Source: an uncultured Riemerella sp.
GTDB taxonomy: Bacteria; Bacteroidota; Bacteroidia; Flavobacteriales; Weeksellaceae
Direction: 5' to 3'
Length of the DNA: 7,928 nucleotides
NCBI GenBank assembly: GCA_938037185.1
Contig: CALHQK010000027.1
Location: forward strand, 1 to 7,928
Below the pieces are notes generated by a model, which was given only the letters and a program-made list of their open reading frames with translations, was not told the origin of the DNA and ran no database searches. Every line of letters begins with the position of its first letter. The stretch's first letter is position 1. Below are positions 4,966 to 7,928 of the stretch, piece after piece. The translations under genes were made by a program, and so were the position numbers.

Positions 4966-6908
4966 AACCTTATTTTAAAATACTCATTTCTTTAGTTATT
5001 ATTGTTGCAATTTTTGTGGCAAGACTGGCTTATTTACAGCTTCTTACCGACAGGTATGCCCTTAATGCTGCAAATACTTCTATTAAAATAGAATATATTA
5101 TTCCGCAGCGTGGGACTATTTTTGACCGAAATTCTAAAATATTAGTAAGCAACCAGCCTGCCTTTGAGATTTCTTATACCAAAGCCCTTATGAAACCTGA
5201 TTTTGATACGCTTGGGTTTTGTAACTTGCTGAAAATAACACGAGAAGACTTTAATAAGAAAATAAAAGAAGTAGAGGCGGATAAGTATTTTTCTAAATTT
5301 AATCCTATTACTTTTGTTAAAGATTTAAGCAGGGAAGATGTAGCGAGGATTCAGGAAATTATCTTTAAATATCCAGCTTTTTCTATTGTTTCCAGACCGC
5401 AGCGAAAGTATGAAATTTCTACTTCGGGCAATCTTTTAGGATATACCAATCAGGTTAATGAAGCCTATATCAAAAGAGATTCGCTCTATTATTTCCCTGG
5501 CGATATAGCGGGGATGAGCGGCATAGAAAAAGCCTATGAGAAGGAACTCCGCGGAGAAAAAGGGATGAAATACATTCAAAAAGACATCAAACTCCGCAGT
5601 ATAGGGTCTTATAAAAATGGCGAATTGGATAAAGAAGTGGTTTCGGGTAAAGATTTAACGCTTACTATTGATTACGATTTGCAGAAGATAGCAGAAGAGA
5701 TGCTCGTGAATAAAAGAGGAGCAATAGTAGCCTTAGACCCCAGAAATGGAGAGATACTCGCTATGGCGACAGGTCCAGATATAGACCCTAATCTTTTCAC
5801 AGGTCCAGAAAAGGTCAAAAATATTTACAGACTTCAGGTGGATAGTATGAATAAACCTATGTTTGACAGGTCTATTCAGGCTGCCTATCCGCCGGGTTCT
5901 ACCTTTAAACTCGTAACGGCTTTGGCAGGGATGCAGATGGGAGTGATGACAGCAAATACCGTTTTTCCATGTGGTGGCGGTTTTAATGTTTCGGGGGTAA
6001 GAATCAAAGGCCATGGCGGAGCGTATCCATTGATTCCATCACTTCAGGTTTCCAGTAACTGTTATTTCTCATACGCTTACTTGGCAATACTTAATAAATA
6101 TAAAGGCAATCCAAGCAAAAGTATAGACGAATGGGCAAAAATCATGCATAGTTTCGGAATGGGGCAGTATATGAATAATGACTTGGCAGTAGGGGTAAAA
6201 GGACTGATACCCGATGGTAAATTCTATGAAAAGCGCTACGGAAAAAATTGGAAACCCATGCGAGCCGTTTTTAATGGAATGGGGCAGGGGGAAATCTTGC
6301 TTACACCGCTTCAGATAGCCAATTTTACGGCTGCCATAGCCAATAGAGGCTGGTATTATACTCCGCATATCGTAAAAGCAATTGATGGAAAGCCTAATCC
6401 AGACAAGAGATTCAAAGAAAAAAAACATACTCTGGTAGAGCCTAAACACTTTGATGCAGTGATAAAAGGAATGGAGGCCGTAGTTCTAAGCGGTACAGGC
6501 CGCGGACTTAGAAGTAAAGATTTTACCCAGTTGGCAAAAACAGGAACAGCAGAGGTTCCACAGGGGAAAGATAACTCTATCTACACCATGATAGCACCAG
6601 CCGATAACCCTAAAATAGTGGTAGCTGCTGTGATGGAACATGCTGGTTTCGGGGCTACATGGGCAGGACCTGCTTGCACTATTATTGCCGAAAAATATCT
6701 TTTAGGAGAGATTAAAAGAGAACATCTTTATAAAAAGATGGTAAATTCCAGTTTCATGGGAGAATACAAAAGGCAGTGGAATGTCTATTTAAAGCGTATC
6801 GGTAAATATGAAGAACCGAAAAAAGACAGCGTGCAGATTAAAAAACTTCAAGACAGCTTGAAAGTCTTGAATGAAACTAATAGGAATAACAACACAAAAA
6901 GAAAATAA
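4962..6908 (+). CDS. mrdA: Penicillin-binding protein 2 (elongation-specific DD-transpeptidase)
   Basis: 648 aa, typical of class B PBP2. It cross-links peptidoglycan in the periplasm as the partner of RodA. One membrane anchor is seen near the N-terminus (about 7-28), followed by the PBP-dimer domain with RGTIFDRN (50-57). The transpeptidase domain (about 245-590) has all three active-site motifs: S313-T-F-K316 (catalytic Ser and Lys), S364-S-N366 and K526-T-G528. The tail (about 620-648) is Lys/Asn-rich and looks disordered or weakly coiled. The start is TTG at 4962, overlapping the mreD stop as TTGA. No ATG upstream fits, and the membrane anchor begins within six residues, so a later start would destroy it. 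A septal PBP3 (ftsI) is excluded by its neighbours and the PBP2-like length. rodA follows after 4 bp. Confidence 0.95.
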   Translation: MKPYFKILISLVIIVAIFVARLAYLQLLTDRYALNAANTSIKIEYIIPQRGTIFDRNSKILVSNQPAFEISYTKALMKPDFDTLGFCNLLKITREDFNKKIKEVEADKYFSKFNPITFVKDLSREDVARIQEIIFKYPAFSIVSRPQRKYEISTSGNLLGYTNQVNEAYIKRDSLYYFPGDIAGMSGIEKAYEKELRGEKGMKYIQKDIKLRSIGSYKNGELDKEVVSGKDLTLTIDYDLQKIAEEMLVNKRGAIVALDPRNGEILAMATGPDIDPNLFTGPEKVKNIYRLQVDSMNKPMFDRSIQAAYPPGSTFKLVTALAGMQMGVMTANTVFPCGGGFNVSGVRIKGHGGAYPLIPSLQVSSNCYFSYAYLAILNKYKGNPSKSIDEWAKIMHSFGMGQYMNNDLAVGVKGLIPDGKFYEKRYGKNWKPMRAVFNGMGQGEILLTPLQIANFTAAIANRGWYYTPHIVKAIDGKPNPDKRFKEKKHTLVEPKHFDAVIKGMEAVVLSGTGRGLRSKDFTQLAKTGTAEVPQGKDNSIYTMIAPADNPKIVVAAVMEHAGFGATWAGPACTIIAEKYLLGEIKREHLYKKMVNSSFMGEYKRQWNVYLKRIGKYEEPKKDSVQIKKLQDSLKVLNETNRNNNTKRK

Positions 6909-6912
6909 CCAA

Positions 6913-7928
6913 ATGAAAGGGCTGACAGGATTAGACAAGATAGGTTTTTGGATATATGTGCTTATAGTTTCTTTTGGAATAGCCAATATATACAGCGTAG
7001 ATTCTGATAGCGGTATCAAACAGGCTGTTTGGTTCGGGATATCATTGGTGGTTATGTTGGTGATTCTTTTTATGAATGGCAGTATATTCCAGAGTCTGGC
7101 ACCTATTTCTTATATTTTAGGTGTAGCGCTTTTGCTGGGGCTTTTTCCCTTTGGAAAAGAGGTAAATGGACAGAAAAACTGGTATGTTTTTGGACCGATA
7201 AGTCTTCAGCCCGTGGAATTTGTGAAAATAGGTATTTCACTTATGCTGGCTTCTTATGTAGGAAATACTGATTTTAATATAAAAGAAAGAAAATCGCTGC
7301 TGTTTTCGCTTGGGCTTTTAGCGGTTCCTGGGGCTTTGGTGCTGCTTCAGCCGGATGTAGGTTCACTCATGGTTTTTATGGCGTTCTTTATTGCTCTCTA
7401 CCGAGAGGGGCTTAGTGGCTGGCTTTTTGTAGCAGGGTTTCTTGTGGTGGGAATTTTCTTAGTCTCTTTGGTGGTTAGTCCGGTTTATGTTGTTGGTGTA
7501 TGTGTAGGGCTGGCTGTATTGGTAGTTTATTTTACTAAAAAAAGTTGGAATATAGCCAGCATAGCAGTTCTGGCAGTAATTTTAGCATTGATTTCAGGGC
7601 TTAGTTTTGGTGCTCCCAAAGTAATGGAAAAACTCCCTAAGCACCAGAGAGAAAGGATAGAAGTTCTCTTTAAAGGAGAAAAAGCATTTAGAAAAACAGC
7701 AGGATATAATCTACTTTATTCTAAAACAGCAATAGGCTCAGGCGGGCTTCTTGGTAAAGGATATCAGGAAGGCTCTGTTACACAAGGACATTTCGTACCA
7801 GAGCAGCGGACAGACTATATATTCTGTACGGTAGGCGAGGAATGGGGCTTTGTAGGAAGTACTGTATTGGTGCTTTTTTATGCAATCTATATCGGGAGGA
7901 TATATTTTCTTGCCGAACGACAGAAAAA
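6913..7928 (+). CDS. rodA: RodA, SEDS-family peptidoglycan glycosyltransferase (C-terminus beyond right edge)
   Basis: 338 codons are visible from ATG 6913 to the window end with no stop; family proteins in this phylum are usually somewhat over 400 aa, so the last membrane segments are missing. RodA polymerises lipid II into glycan strands in the inner membrane and works as a pair with PBP2. Many hydrophobic helices are present. Functional SEDS positions are visible: W90 in the first large loop, E102 and K105 (QPVEFVK), D148 in QPDVGS, and D301 in PEQRTDYIF, the periplasmic-loop Asp needed for polymerase activity. The usual QPSE motif reads QPVE here, a Ser-to-Val change. The poorly conserved central part (about 170-235) holds three hydrophobic stretches. 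It starts 4 bp after mrdA, with an A-rich leader. FtsW is less likely given the adjacent mrdA and mreBCD genes. I translated this gene by hand. Confidence 0.93.
   Translation, partial: MKGLTGLDKIGFWIYVLIVSFGIANIYSVDSDSGIKQAVWFGISLVVMLVILFMNGSIFQSLAPISYILGVALLLGLFPFGKEVNGQKNWYVFGPISLQPVEFVKIGISLMLASYVGNTDFNIKERKSLLFSLGLLAVPGALVLLQPDVGSLMVFMAFFIALYREGLSGWLFVAGFLVVGIFLVSLVVSPVYVVGVCVGLAVLVVYFTKKSWNIASIAVLAVILALISGLSFGAPKVMEKLPKHQRERIEVLFKGEKAFRKTAGYNLLYSKTAIGSGGLLGKGYQEGSVTQGHFVPEQRTDYIFCTVGEEWGFVGSTVLVLFYAIYIGRIYFLAERQK

Overview
The window looks like core chromosome of a low-GC, Gram-negative member of the Bacteroidetes, most likely a flavobacterium (Chryseobacterium/Riemerella-type lineage). 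The evidence is the AT-rich sequence, A-rich gene starts without strong Shine-Dalgarno sites, promoter-like boxes of the TAnnTTTG type, the gene order mreB-mreC-mreD-mrdA-rodA, and a LuxE-like acyl transferase typical of that phylum. I cannot name a genus or species from sequence alone.

Left part (1-1993, minus strand): four tightly spaced genes read leftwards as a probable operon. They are queD (6-carboxytetrahydropterin synthase, queuosine precursor pathway), a small acidic protein of unknown function (104 aa), lpxH (UDP-2,3-diacylglucosamine diphosphatase, lipid A synthesis) and the N-terminal 143 codons of a LuxE-family acyl transferase that runs off the window's left edge. A promoter-like pair sits directly against the queD start codon, suggesting a leaderless or nearly leaderless transcript.

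Middle (1994-2574): a 581-bp divergent intergenic region. Its core (about 2166-2362) is a degenerate repeat tract built from CTTG/CAAG half-sites. These recur roughly every 11 bp in one stretch, within loose tandem units of 21-23 bp, and the tract is bordered by two related palindromes with a TATTGAAT core. I find no convincing gene in it. It is the least explained part of the window.

Right part (2575-7928, plus strand): the cell elongation (Rod) cluster mreB, mreC, mreD, mrdA (PBP2) and rodA, with gaps of 4-14 bp or overlaps of 4-8 bp, so almost certainly co-transcribed. MreB is the cytoplasmic actin-like filament, MreC and MreD link it to the membrane, RodA is the SEDS glycan polymerase and PBP2 is its cognate transpeptidase. 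rodA is cut by the right edge after 338 codons.

I see no mobile element, CRISPR array, tRNA or rRNA, and no defence or otherwise novel multi-gene system. The candidates for novelty are modest: the repeat tract upstream of mreB and the orphan small gene inside the queD-lpxH operon.
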